Positions 44,604 through 53,052 of a stretch of 64,000 bases of DNA are shown here, piece after piece. How positions within the stretch are numbered: the first letter of the stretch is position 1; every line of letters begins with the position of its first letter. The notes below the pieces were generated by a model. That model was not told the DNA's origin and did not search any database. It saw nothing but the letters and a program-made list of their open reading frames with translations. This stretch comes from Anaerosacchariphilus polymeriproducens (lineage in GTDB: Bacteria > Bacillota > Clostridia > Lachnospirales > Lachnospiraceae): NCBI RefSeq assembly GCF_003363435.1, contig NZ_QRCT01000013.1, positions 62,001-126,000 of the forward strand, read 5' to 3'. The position numbers and the translations under genes were made by a program.

Positions 44604-45503
44604 TTATCTCTCATATATTTCAAAAATAAAATCCGCAATACTCTCCACGGCTTCCTGCGCTTTTTTAAAATTAGACATTTGAAAGACATGCCACATCCCT
44701 TTATAAATATCAATTCTAGCAAAATTCCCACTTTTCACCAGCTTCTTATATAGATTCATAGAATCAGATAATAAAATTTCATTGCTACCTACCTGGATAT
44801 AAACAGGCGGAAATTTATCGAACTCAGCTAATAGCGGTGAAATGAAAGGAATTGTGATATCTTCTTTGCCCACAAAATTATCCCTTGCGTCCATTAAATA
44901 CTCTTTATCTAAAATTGGATCTAAATCTGCTTTTATTTGATGACTTTCACCGGCCAGAGTCAAATCCGTCCATGGTGATAATAAAACAAGACCTTTCGGT
45001 TCTTTCCTCATTTGTTCTCTCAACTTTAAAGTAAGCGCTAATGCCAAATTGCCTCCTGCTGAATCACCTGCCAAAATAATATCTTTACTTCCATATCCCT
45101 GATACATTAAATAATTCCATACACTGATTGCATCTTCTAATGCCGCCGGATATGGAAATTCGGGTGCGAGACGATAATTAAAACTGAACACTTCCATCGA
45201 GGTATTCATTGCTAACTTCGTTGTTATTGTTCTTGCATATTCTTTATTTCCTGTCATATAACCACCGCCATGACAGTACATAATAATTCTGTTTTTATCA
45301 TGTTTTCTATTGGGTTCTGTCCATTCACACTCTATATTATCGATAATAATTTCTTTTCTCACCACTTCTTTCGTGACTGAAAAAATTGTACCAAGGCTCT
45401 CCTGTGCCAGTCTTTGTTTTTCCAAATCTTCTAAGGAAGCTAAGCTATGAACGAATTTAATTGCTTTCATCAAACTTTGGGTTCTCTTATTGTGTTTTTC
45501 CAT
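44604..45503 (-). CDS. Alpha/beta hydrolase, HSL-type carboxylesterase
   Basis: A 299-residue cytosolic esterase of the hormone-sensitive-lipase family. The oxyanion motif is HGGGYMTG, the nucleophile serine is in GDSAGGNLA, and the C-terminal acid and base lie in the PVYIQVGSNEILLSD region and in GMWHVFQ. Such enzymes hydrolyse short acyl esters; the natural substrate is unknown. The start at 45503 follows AAGGAG. It is divergently oriented to the acyltransferase-like gene, with only about 140 bases between. Confidence 0.92.
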   Translation of the reverse strand: MEKHNKRTQSLMKAIKFVHSLASLEDLEKQRLAQESLGTIFSVTKEVVRKEIIIDNIECEWTEPNRKHDKNRIIMYCHGGGYMTGNKEYARTITTKLAMNTSMEVFSFNYRLAPEFPYPAALEDAISVWNYLMYQGYGSKDIILAGDSAGGNLALALTLKLREQMRKEPKGLVLLSPWTDLTLAGESHQIKADLDPILDKEYLMDARDNFVGKEDITIPFISPLLAEFDKFPPVYIQVGSNEILLSDSMNLYKKLVKSGNFARIDIYKGMWHVFQMSNFKKAQEAVESIADFIFEIYER

Positions 45504-45644
45504 AGGGGCTGCTGCTCCTTCCGTTTTTATCATTCCTTTATTATGAGTATACCATAATCCGCCTATTTTAGGGTATTAGTTTCTGTTTAAAAAATGGTAA
45601 TATTAGAGTATAATATATATATCAAATACAAGAGAGGTTTTTCT

Positions 45645-46940
45645 ATGCCAAAATCACATAAAAAGTCAACTAAGGATTCTTGGTTTGAACTCGATTTATC
45701 TGCCACAGTATATCCTACTTTACAACGTAGAAGTTTTTCTTCCGTGTATCGTATTTCAGCCTTGTTAAAAGAAAAAGTAAAACCTGATTTGCTGCAAAAG
45801 GCTCTAGAAATGACACTTCCACGTTTTCCTACATTTAAAGTGGCTTTACGTAAAGGAATTTTTTGGCGGTATCTTGAACCTAATAACCGCCCCGGTCCTT
45901 GGGTAGAACAAGATATTATAAATCCTTGTATGCCAATGCCTTTTCATGCAAACAATCATTATCTGATTCGTGTTTACTATTATGAAAATAGAATTTCTCT
46001 AGAAGTATTCCACTCTCTTTCAGATGGAACCGGTGCTTTATATTTATTACGAACATTAATTGCTGTATATCTAAGACTACAAGGCTATACAATCCCCAAT
46101 CAAAACGGAGTTCTTGATATTAATCAACCGCCGGATCCTGAGGAGTTAGAAGATGCTTATAAACGTTATGCCACCTCAAAGGTCCGACCGCCCAGAAAAC
46201 AAGAAAAAGCCTATCGCCTTCACGGAACATTAGAACCTTTTTATACTTTAAATATTATTTGTGGAATTATTTCTGTTGATACGTTGCTGAATGTAGCAAA
46301 AAAATATAAAGTGACTATTACCGAGTATTTGAATTCTGTACTTATCTATGCATTGATACAACAACAAAAATCAGAAAACCATAGAAAAGAACGTCCGATC
46401 AAAATAGCGATGCCGGTAAGTCTAAGACGTTTCTTTCCTTCAAAAACGTTACGTAATTTTATTACAATGGTGTATCCTACTATAGATCCGCGATTGGGTG
46501 ATTATACATTTGAAGAAATTGTAACTCAGGTACACTATTATATGCGTTATCATATTAATGGAAAATTTTTGAATGCAGATATTACGACAAATGCAATGAC
46601 TAAAAGTCATCCTGTCATACGTATTGTCCCATTATTTATAAAAGATTTGACAGTCAGATCGTTTTATAAAAGAGTACAAGATCTTCAATCTAGTGCAGGC
46701 CTAACAAATTTAGGGACCATAGACATCCCTGAAGAAATGCGTGAACACTTAATCCGTTTCGATGTACTTATGGGACAGCCTTTTTCACCAAGAACCAACT
46801 GTGCTATCGCTAGTCTTGGTAATATACTAACAATTAATTTTGCCAGCAGCATTGTCGAAACGAGTGTCGAAAAATTTTTCTTTACAAAATTAGTCCGCGA
46901 TGGTGTCCCTGTAAAAATTGAAACAAACCGAAACAATTAA
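45645..46940 (+). CDS. Condensation/alcohol acyltransferase-like protein
   Basis: A 431-residue protein with the chloramphenicol acetyltransferase/condensation fold. The catalytic motif HxxxDG is present as HSLSDGTGA near residue 140, and the later MPVSLRRFFPS and RFDVLMGQPFSPRTNC segments match the second half of this fold. Relatives are annotated as alcohol acetyltransferases or condensation-like proteins and transfer acyl groups from CoA or carrier proteins. The acceptor is unknown. The ATG is preceded by AGAGAGG. It is followed 12 bases later by a DUF6320-type membrane protein, a pairing that suggests a lipid or cell-surface substrate (inference). Confidence 0.85.
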   Translation: MPKSHKKSTKDSWFELDLSATVYPTLQRRSFSSVYRISALLKEKVKPDLLQKALEMTLPRFPTFKVALRKGIFWRYLEPNNRPGPWVEQDIINPCMPMPFHANNHYLIRVYYYENRISLEVFHSLSDGTGALYLLRTLIAVYLRLQGYTIPNQNGVLDINQPPDPEELEDAYKRYATSKVRPPRKQEKAYRLHGTLEPFYTLNIICGIISVDTLLNVAKKYKVTITEYLNSVLIYALIQQQKSENHRKERPIKIAMPVSLRRFFPSKTLRNFITMVYPTIDPRLGDYTFEEIVTQVHYYMRYHINGKFLNADITTNAMTKSHPVIRIVPLFIKDLTVRSFYKRVQDLQSSAGLTNLGTIDIPEEMREHLIRFDVLMGQPFSPRTNCAIASLGNILTINFASSIVETSVEKFFFTKLVRDGVPVKIETNRNN

Positions 46941-46952
46941 AGGAGGATTTTT

Positions 46953-47657
46953 ATGTCATATTGTGTTAACTGCGGTGTTGAATTAGATAATACCGCACAT
47001 TCCTGCCCATTGTGTCATACTGAAATAAATAACCCAAAACAACCAATCGATCTCACTTCCCCTACTCCTTATCCAAGAAAGAAAGGGGAACTCGAAGTTT
47101 TAAAAAAACGGGATTCGGCTATCGTTACTTCTGTCGTACTTGGTTCGACCGCATTATCCTGTGGACTTTTAAATTTATTCGTATTCCAAAATGGTCGTTG
47201 GTCATTATATATTATTGGAGCATGTCTATTACTATGGATTTTTTGTATCCCTATACTGATTTACAGTAAACTTCCTATTTTTATTTCTATTTTTCTGGAT
47301 GGAATCGCTGCTGCCATGTATTGTGGTATTATAGCTTATCAATATCCAGGAAAAGGCTGGTATCAAAATCTGGCTATTCCTATTATTCTATTAACTACAA
47401 TTCTTATTGAAATTTTTGCAATTTATTTAAAAATGTTCAAGAATTCTATTTTATCAAGAGCTTGTTTGTTTTTTGCTGAAGTAGCAGTATTATGTTCCGG
47501 TATCGAAATATTTATCGATTTATATATTAAACATAATGTTTCATTATCATGGTCAGCAGTCGTTTTAACATGCTGTTCTATTATTGTCGTAACATTGACT
47601 ACGATTATAAAACAAACCCGACTACGTAATGAAGTACGAAGACGGGCTCATTTCTAA
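46953..47657 (+). CDS. DUF6320-type zinc-ribbon membrane protein
   Basis: A 234-residue protein with an N-terminal zinc ribbon (CVNCG and CPLCH, residues 4-7 and 18-21) and six predicted membrane segments in pairs from about residue 58 to 222, ending in a basic RRRAHF tail. The layout fits the DUF6320 group that accompanies acyltransferase-like genes in Lachnospirales. Its function is unknown. It has an AAAGGAGG ribosome site and is evidently co-transcribed with the upstream gene. Confidence 0.8.
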   Translation: MSYCVNCGVELDNTAHSCPLCHTEINNPKQPIDLTSPTPYPRKKGELEVLKKRDSAIVTSVVLGSTALSCGLLNLFVFQNGRWSLYIIGACLLLWIFCIPILIYSKLPIFISIFLDGIAAAMYCGIIAYQYPGKGWYQNLAIPIILLTTILIEIFAIYLKMFKNSILSRACLFFAEVAVLCSGIEIFIDLYIKHNVSLSWSAVVLTCCSIIVVTLTTIIKQTRLRNEVRRRAHF

Positions 47658-47694
47658 TATGTTTTATAACTTTTTTATATGTTTCATAATATCA

Positions 47695-48519
47695 TTATTT
47701 CTCTTCTGCCTGAATCGGTGTAATCACAATATTTTCTGCTGATACACCGGTTTTTCTTTTCATAACATCTTCTATCTGAGCACGTTTCGCATCCGTTACC
47801 TCAGACATATTAACTACAACATCTGCTGAATTATCTGTTATTGTAACTACTGCATCTGTAATACCTTTTGCTTCTAATAATACTTCAGCCGCCATTTCAC
47901 GTTCTGAATTTTCTGTCATTTTAAGCATTCCATCAATTGCAGACTGTTTTTGATCATCTGTTACGTTTTTATTATTTATTACTTCTAATAAAACTTCTTT
48001 ATTTTTGGACCTGACTTGTTCACGTGTCAATTTCGCTTCTGCAATAAAATTGACATCTGAGAAAGGACTGCTTGTTAATACTGCTTCACCAGGTACATTG
48101 TCTTCATTGTTTTTCTTTTTATCCTTTTCATCGTCTTTCGCATCTTTTTTCTTTGTATCCGAATCTTCTTTCTTTTCATTGTCTTTCTTTTTTTCTATAC
48201 TTTCTGTAATTTTTTTATCTTCTTTTTTTTCAGTAGCATTCGCCTGCACTTTTGAATTGTGATCTTCTGTATCTGTAAAGATATCTTCTTCTGAAATATC
48301 ACTAATCTGATTATCAGTTAATTGATCAACATCATCTGTATTTACAACTTCTTTATTTTTATCATTTTTGTTCTCACTCTGAGTGGACGTTTCATTTGTT
48401 CCTAACATAGTTCCTGAATAATTTAAGTATCCTGCAACTGCAATCATCACTGCTAAGGTTGTAATAATAATCTGATTTTTTCTAAAAATCTTCTTCAATA
48501 GTCTTTCCCTCCTATTCAT
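47695..48519 (-). CDS. spoIIIAH: Stage III sporulation protein AH
   Basis: A 274-residue membrane protein of the mother cell. It has one membrane helix near residues 14-32, a long Lys/Glu/Asp-rich linker (about 35-150) and a C-terminal YscJ/FliF-like ring-building domain (about 155-270). SpoIIIAH binds the forespore protein SpoIIQ and forms the ring of the channel between the two cells. The linker is longer than in B. subtilis, where the protein has 218 residues. It overlaps spoIIIAG by 8 bases and is the last gene of the operon. Confidence 0.95.
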   Translation of the reverse strand: MNRRERLLKKIFRKNQIIITTLAVMIAVAGYLNYSGTMLGTNETSTQSENKNDKNKEVVNTDDVDQLTDNQISDISEEDIFTDTEDHNSKVQANATEKKEDKKITESIEKKKDNEKKEDSDTKKKDAKDDEKDKKKNNEDNVPGEAVLTSSPFSDVNFIAEAKLTREQVRSKNKEVLLEVINNKNVTDDQKQSAIDGMLKMTENSEREMAAEVLLEAKGITDAVVTITDNSADVVVNMSEVTDAKRAQIEDVMKRKTGVSAENIVITPIQAEEK

Positions 48520-49111
48520 TCATCTTAACTACCTTTATTTTATGTATTTCCACGGGAAATAATGCTAAAACTGCATCACAAATATTTTGTACCACAGTCG
48601 AATCATCTCCCCCTTCTGCTATAATAACTATTCCTTCTATTTTAGGCTCTAAATTTTTTATCACATAAGGAGAATTCGTACCATCTTCAGATTTGCTATA
48701 AACAGTCTCTTCGTTACTGGTACGTTCGATCGTTGTTCTTGTCCCTCCTGCATTATCTGTTTCACTTACTGTGCTGCTTGTTTCAGGAACGTCTTTCTCT
48801 ATAATGCTTTCACCAGAATCTTTCATGGTTATCATAACTTCTACCTCACCTACGCCATTAATATAAGAGAGTGTATCTTTTAATTTCTGTTCCATTTTTT
48901 CTTCATAATTTTCTTGAACTTCATATTTAGGTCGATCAGAACTTCTATTGTTATCATCTTTATTACGAACTTCCTCTTTTTTATCTGTTGGGATAACGAT
49001 AACACATAATAAAAGTCCAACTAATAATAAAATGAACAATTGATCTTTCTTTATATTTTTAATATGAAATTTGTCTTTAAACATTTGAAACCAATCTTTT
49101 CTATCGCCCAA
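48512..49111 (-). CDS. spoIIIAG: Stage III sporulation protein AG
   Basis: A 199-residue membrane protein with one helix at about 23-41 and an extracellular ring-building domain. The latter includes LSYINGVGEVEVMITM, a Ser/Thr-rich insertion typical of SpoIIIAG, and GIVIIAEGGDDSTVVQNI. The protein forms a large ring in the feeding-tube channel of the spore septum. It follows spoIIIAF without a gap. Confidence 0.96.
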   Translation of the reverse strand: MGDRKDWFQMFKDKFHIKNIKKDQLFILLLVGLLLCVIVIPTDKKEEVRNKDDNNRSSDRPKYEVQENYEEKMEQKLKDTLSYINGVGEVEVMITMKDSGESIIEKDVPETSSTVSETDNAGGTRTTIERTSNEETVYSKSEDGTNSPYVIKNLEPKIEGIVIIAEGGDDSTVVQNICDAVLALFPVEIHKIKVVKMNE

Positions 49112-49672
49112 TTATTTTCCCCCTAACTGTATTTGAATATTACTGTCAGAAATCTTATAATAGTCAGCTATTTTCTTTTTTATTTCTATTATTTCTTTAG
49201 ATTCTTTATTAATTGGTTCTTTTTCAATTTGAACTGCTTCCACAATTATATTTTTTACTCCAGTATTTTCTTTCACTAAACTGATACAAAGTTTCTCATT
49301 TTCATTTATGTTTTTTACTTCTGCTTTTTGTACAATAAACCCTTTTTTCTCAATTAACTTTTGAATTTGTGCTTTCAATTCTCCTTGCGCATATTCACTA
49401 TAAATCTCTTCCTGCTTTTTCTTAAATTCCTCTATTTGTAACTGAACATCTTCCTCATAATTATCATACTGATGAAATGCTGCTCTGACCTGATCCAAAG
49501 ATTCCTCTCTTAATAATACTTTAAGAGGTTTTAAAACAATAATTACCAGCAAAATTCCTGCAAATAACTTCATGTATTTTCGATATTGATCATTTGGAAG
49601 TAATTGAAATACCAAAGATATTAATATCAAATAAAAAATTATATCTTTAATCCAATCATATATGATATTCAC
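49112..49672 (-). CDS. spoIIIAF: Stage III sporulation protein AF
   Basis: A 186-residue protein with two N-terminal membrane helices (about 9-28 and 34-52) and a soluble C-terminal domain with charged helices. It belongs to the SpoIIIA channel complex. The family signature region WIKDIIFYLILISLVFQLLP followed by RKYMKLFAGILLVI is present. Confidence 0.95.
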   Translation of the reverse strand: MNIIYDWIKDIIFYLILISLVFQLLPNDQYRKYMKLFAGILLVIIVLKPLKVLLREESLDQVRAAFHQYDNYEEDVQLQIEEFKKKQEEIYSEYAQGELKAQIQKLIEKKGFIVQKAEVKNINENEKLCISLVKENTGVKNIIVEAVQIEKEPINKESKEIIEIKKKIADYYKISDSNIQIQLGGK

Positions 49673-49684
49673 AAATAACCCTCC

Positions 49685-50821
49685 TTACGTTCTAAAATTT
49701 GTAGAAACTGTAATAATTGCTATTGTTAATAAAAACATTACTCCTGCTGTTAAAACGACTTTTGATAATAGTCTTGCCCCGGTACCAATACCGGTCAAAC
49801 TTTTTACTATTCTTTTGTCCGAAATGGGTTGAATAACTGCTGCACTTAACTGATATATAACAGTAACTACAATAATATTTACAAAAGGTATGATACATAT
49901 AAATGCTATAATAATTAAAGCAGCCACTCCGATTCCATTCTTAATTAAAATACCAGCCCCCAATACTACTTCTGTAGCAGCATTTACTACATTCCCCAGA
50001 CCCGGGAGCATACTGGCTGTTTTTGCAAAAATACCCGTTTTAAAGGAATCAATTACCGGACTTATCATCCCTTGGACGATATTAATTCCAATTACAGCAG
50101 CCAATAAAGTTTTTAAAAGCCATTCCACAATATTTTTTATTAATTCTGCAAGCTTTGATAGAGTATCCTCCTTTAATAGATCATTCACCAATACTAATAC
50201 CACATAAATATGTATCATCGGAATTACTAGATTTTTAAGTAACCACTCTACTGCAGTTATTATAAATAATACAATTTCATAAAAGACCATAGAACTAACA
50301 GTGCCCCCGGAAAACGTGATTGCCAAAAAATAAGAAGGTAATAAAGCTCTCATAAAATCCAATAAATTTTCTACACCTATAGATGCTATTTGGGCGATAC
50401 TACTAAAAGACTTCACTAGAACAGCAAGCAACAACATATAAATAATATAAAAACCTATTTCAGATATTTGGGTGTTCCGAAAAGCTTCTGAAAAGTTATG
50501 GAATATAGCCCCTGCTACTGCAAAAAGTAAAATATGTATAAAAATATCTCTATTCTGGACAATTCCAGAAAATAATCTGCTCAATATCATATCAATAATA
50601 TCTTTCATATCAAAAGGTATTTTTCCTTTGAGCATGTCCATTATTGTTTGTTTTATATCAATAGTATTTTCTTCTAAAATTTCATCTATTGTATCTTGCA
50701 CTTCATGCATTTCCAGTTTGTCCATCAATTGTTCATTCGTTGTAGCCAATGAAAGTACAATACTAGCAAAAATCACACAGCATATTTGATTCATATCGTT
50801 TTCCTTTCTATACGTTTTCAT
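49685..50821 (-). CDS. spoIIIAE: Stage III sporulation protein AE
   Basis: A 378-residue polytopic membrane protein with an N-terminal signal-like helix and seven to eight membrane segments from about residue 95. It is the largest membrane subunit of the SpoIIIA channel and is thought to have transporter-like features. The order and spacing with spoIIIAD and spoIIIAF match other spore formers. The start at MKTYRK is followed at residue 10 by an alternative ATG (MNQICC). Confidence 0.95.
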   Translation of the reverse strand: MKTYRKENDMNQICCVIFASIVLSLATTNEQLMDKLEMHEVQDTIDEILEENTIDIKQTIMDMLKGKIPFDMKDIIDMILSRLFSGIVQNRDIFIHILLFAVAGAIFHNFSEAFRNTQISEIGFYIIYMLLLAVLVKSFSSIAQIASIGVENLLDFMRALLPSYFLAITFSGGTVSSMVFYEIVLFIITAVEWLLKNLVIPMIHIYVVLVLVNDLLKEDTLSKLAELIKNIVEWLLKTLLAAVIGINIVQGMISPVIDSFKTGIFAKTASMLPGLGNVVNAATEVVLGAGILIKNGIGVAALIIIAFICIIPFVNIIVVTVIYQLSAAVIQPISDKRIVKSLTGIGTGARLLSKVVLTAGVMFLLTIAIITVSTNFRT

Positions 50822-51220
50822 TTATTGCAAAAGATTATTAATGGTATCTATTAATGCGATTAGAATAGGCATACTTACTGCCAGTATCGCTATTTTTCCA
50901 AAACTCTCTATTTGATTTCCTATCGCTTGATGACCTGCATCTTTACAAATATTTGATGATAATTCTGCAATATACGTAATACCAATAATCTTCAATAAAA
51001 TCTGCATATAGCTTGTCTCTAAATGAATATAGCTTTGTATTGTATAAACAGTTTCAATTACACTACTAAGTTTTCCTGTAATGTAAAAAAATAAAATGAC
51101 ACTGGTTGCCACTCCAACGTAGATGCTATATTCCGGTTTCTGTGCTTTTAATTGAACTGCTAACAAGGCCCCAACTATTCCGATTAATCCAATTTGCAAA
51201 ATATTCATACCAGCCTCCAA
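50822..51220 (-). CDS. spoIIIAD: Stage III sporulation protein AD
   Basis: A 132-residue protein with four predicted membrane helices, the family pattern for SpoIIIAD. It ends directly where spoIIIAE begins. It is a small integral subunit of the SpoIIIA complex. A likely alternative start is the internal Met at residue 5 (MNILQIG), which is closer to the usual family N terminus. Confidence 0.95.
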   Translation of the reverse strand: MEAGMNILQIGLIGIVGALLAVQLKAQKPEYSIYVGVATSVILFFYITGKLSSVIETVYTIQSYIHLETSYMQILLKIIGITYIAELSSNICKDAGHQAIGNQIESFGKIAILAVSMPILIALIDTINNLLQ

Positions 51221-51234
51221 ACTACCTGTCCTAA

Positions 51235-51429
51235 TTATAATGTAAACAAATTTTTGATTGTATCAAACAATTCATAAATATATGGAACAATCCAAAATAA
51301 AACTAAAATTAGTCCTGCCAGGCTAGTCAAAAAAGCATGCTCTTCTCTACCGCTATGTTTTAGTACCTGGCTCAAAACTGTTACCAATATTCCCACGGCA
51401 GCGATTTTAAAAATAATATTTACTGTCAT
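51235..51429 (-). CDS. spoIIIAC: Stage III sporulation protein AC
   Basis: A 64-residue protein with two membrane helices. The SpoIIIAC signature is clear: IIFKIAAVGILVTVLSQVLK, then GREEHAFLTSLAGLILVLFW. It is a small integral subunit of the channel complex and has full length. Confidence 0.95.
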   Translation of the reverse strand: MTVNIIFKIAAVGILVTVLSQVLKHSGREEHAFLTSLAGLILVLFWIVPYIYELFDTIKNLFTL

Positions 51430-51443
51430 AAGTCCTCCTCAAG

Positions 51444-51962
51444 TTAAATCATTAAAACAGCAACAAATGTTCCTGCTAATATACCAAGACTTTGGTATAG
51501 TTTTATACTGCCCCTTAAACTATCATCCAGTCTCTTAATTTCCATTTCTAACTGCTCTAAATATAGATTTAATGTTCCCACTTGCATCTGCGTATCCAAA
51601 TAACCTAACTGACTTCCAAGATTTCGAAACCCTTCCAAATCTTCTTTTGACAAATATGTATCAAAAAAATCTGACTCCATCCTTTTCTCCCAAGTCTCTT
51701 TCAAACCTCTACCTTGTTTGATTTCTAACTCTTTTGAAACATTTTCTAAAAAAGCATTCAATGGGTTCTCAATTTTTCTGGAAATTTGATATAAAGCTTC
51801 TGGTAATGGGGTATGAACATAATTTATTTCTCCCCGCAGCATGATAACAAATCGTTGCAGGCATTTTAATTGTTCCAGTCTTTGAATTAAATCCCGGCCT
51901 TTTAAAAATCCTATGCCGCTTGTACTACAAATAATGCATAACATTCCAATTATTTTTAACAT
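51444..51962 (-). CDS. spoIIIAB: Stage III sporulation protein AB
   Basis: A 172-residue protein with a membrane helix at each end and a helical domain between, as in type II secretion F-like proteins. The pattern GIGFLKGRDLIQRLEQLKCL near the N terminus and RGSIKLYQSLGILAG near the C terminus fits SpoIIIAB. It overlaps spoIIIAA by seven bases. Confidence 0.95.
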   Translation of the reverse strand: MLKIIGMLCIICSTSGIGFLKGRDLIQRLEQLKCLQRFVIMLRGEINYVHTPLPEALYQISRKIENPLNAFLENVSKELEIKQGRGLKETWEKRMESDFFDTYLSKEDLEGFRNLGSQLGYLDTQMQVGTLNLYLEQLEMEIKRLDDSLRGSIKLYQSLGILAGTFVAVLMI

Positions 51963-52900
51963 ATAAGAACTCCTTGCTGATTATAAATACCTTCAATCTC
52001 TCCAACTTTATATTTTGCACTTAACACAATAAAACGCTCAAACATTTTATTTTCTATTAATTTCTGGAATATATTTTTTCTTTTTATGTCTTCTAACGAA
52101 TTACCATGAACCGTTGCAATAATTTTACATCCACTATAGCATGCGGTTTCTATGGCCTTAATATCTTCTAGCGAACCAATCTCATCCACAGCGATCACTT
52201 TCGGTGACATAGAACGTATCAACATAAACATTCCTTCCGCTTTTGGACAATTATCTAAGACATCTGTACGTATCCCTACATCATTTTGCGGTATACCCAT
52301 ATAAGAACCGGCAATTTCTGAACGTTCATCAACGACTCCTACTGTTTTTGCTTCTCCTATTTTATTACCAGTTGAGATTTGTCTGATCAAATCTCTTAGA
52401 AGTGTTGTTTTTCCACAACCGGGCGGTGAAATAACCATCGTATGAAGTACGTTTCCACCTTCATAAAGATATGGAAGTACTCCATCTGCACAGCCCTTAA
52501 CTTCATGAGTAAAACGTATGTTTAAAAAAGAGATATAATGAATCGTTTTTATCTGCCCACTTTCAACCGTCACTTTTCCAGCAAGTCCTACTCTATGTCC
52601 TCCGGAAATCGTAATAAATCCTTGGCGTATTTCGTCTTCAAAAGCATATCTGGAATAACTGCTTATATGTTCTAACGTCTCATACAATTCTCTTTTTTCA
52701 ATTCTATAAGCTTGATTTAATTCCTTGGTTAATATTCCATCTTTTCCAAGATAATTCTCTTGCCCATTTAAAATAAAAATAATGGGTTGATTTATTCTCA
52801 TACGTATCTCTTGCAATTCATCAAATGGAATTTCAATTTTGTTTAACAAGGTATGAATATGTTCTGAAAATATGCCTAAAAATTCATTTCTCTTGTCCAT
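51956..52900 (-). CDS. spoIIIAA: Stage III sporulation protein AA (secretion-type ATPase)
   Basis: A 314-residue ATPase related to type II/IV secretion motors. It is expected to power the SpoIIIA channel from the mother-cell side. The P-loop is ISPPGCGKTTLLRDL, the Walker B-like stretch is KVIAVDEIGSLED, and GGHRVGLAGKV is the family's upstream motif. It is the first gene of the eight-gene operon and has an AGAGGTGAGG ribosome site. Confidence 0.96.
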   Translation of the reverse strand: MDKRNEFLGIFSEHIHTLLNKIEIPFDELQEIRMRINQPIIFILNGQENYLGKDGILTKELNQAYRIEKRELYETLEHISSYSRYAFEDEIRQGFITISGGHRVGLAGKVTVESGQIKTIHYISFLNIRFTHEVKGCADGVLPYLYEGGNVLHTMVISPPGCGKTTLLRDLIRQISTGNKIGEAKTVGVVDERSEIAGSYMGIPQNDVGIRTDVLDNCPKAEGMFMLIRSMSPKVIAVDEIGSLEDIKAIETACYSGCKIIATVHGNSLEDIKRKNIFQKLIENKMFERFIVLSAKYKVGEIEGIYNQQGVLIC

Positions 52901-52918
52901 TTCCTCACCTCTTAACTA

Positions 52919-52947
52919 AATATATGTTGACTTGTCACTAATCATAC
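52919..52947 (-). promoter_or_regulatory. Possible sigma-E promoter of the spoIIIA operon
   Basis: On the minus strand CATATATT (-10, compare CATACANT) lies 13 bases after GTATGATT (-35). The match is partial. Mother-cell sigma-E control of spoIIIA is known in Bacillus and Clostridia, which is the main reason for listing it. Confidence 0.3.
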
Positions 52948-52981
52948 GCAAAATATAGTTTTTATTTTTTTTATGAAAAGG

Positions 52982-53009
52982 TTGAATTCTATTTGAAATA
53001 TGATAAAAT
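52982..53009 (+). promoter_or_regulatory. Predicted sigma-A promoter for typA
   Basis: TTGAAT, a 16-base spacer and TAAAAT occur 43 bases before the typA start. Confidence 0.5.
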
Positions 53010-53052
53010 AATAAGGTTGTGTTAGATATTGTTTTAAGGAAGGAACGTTAAA

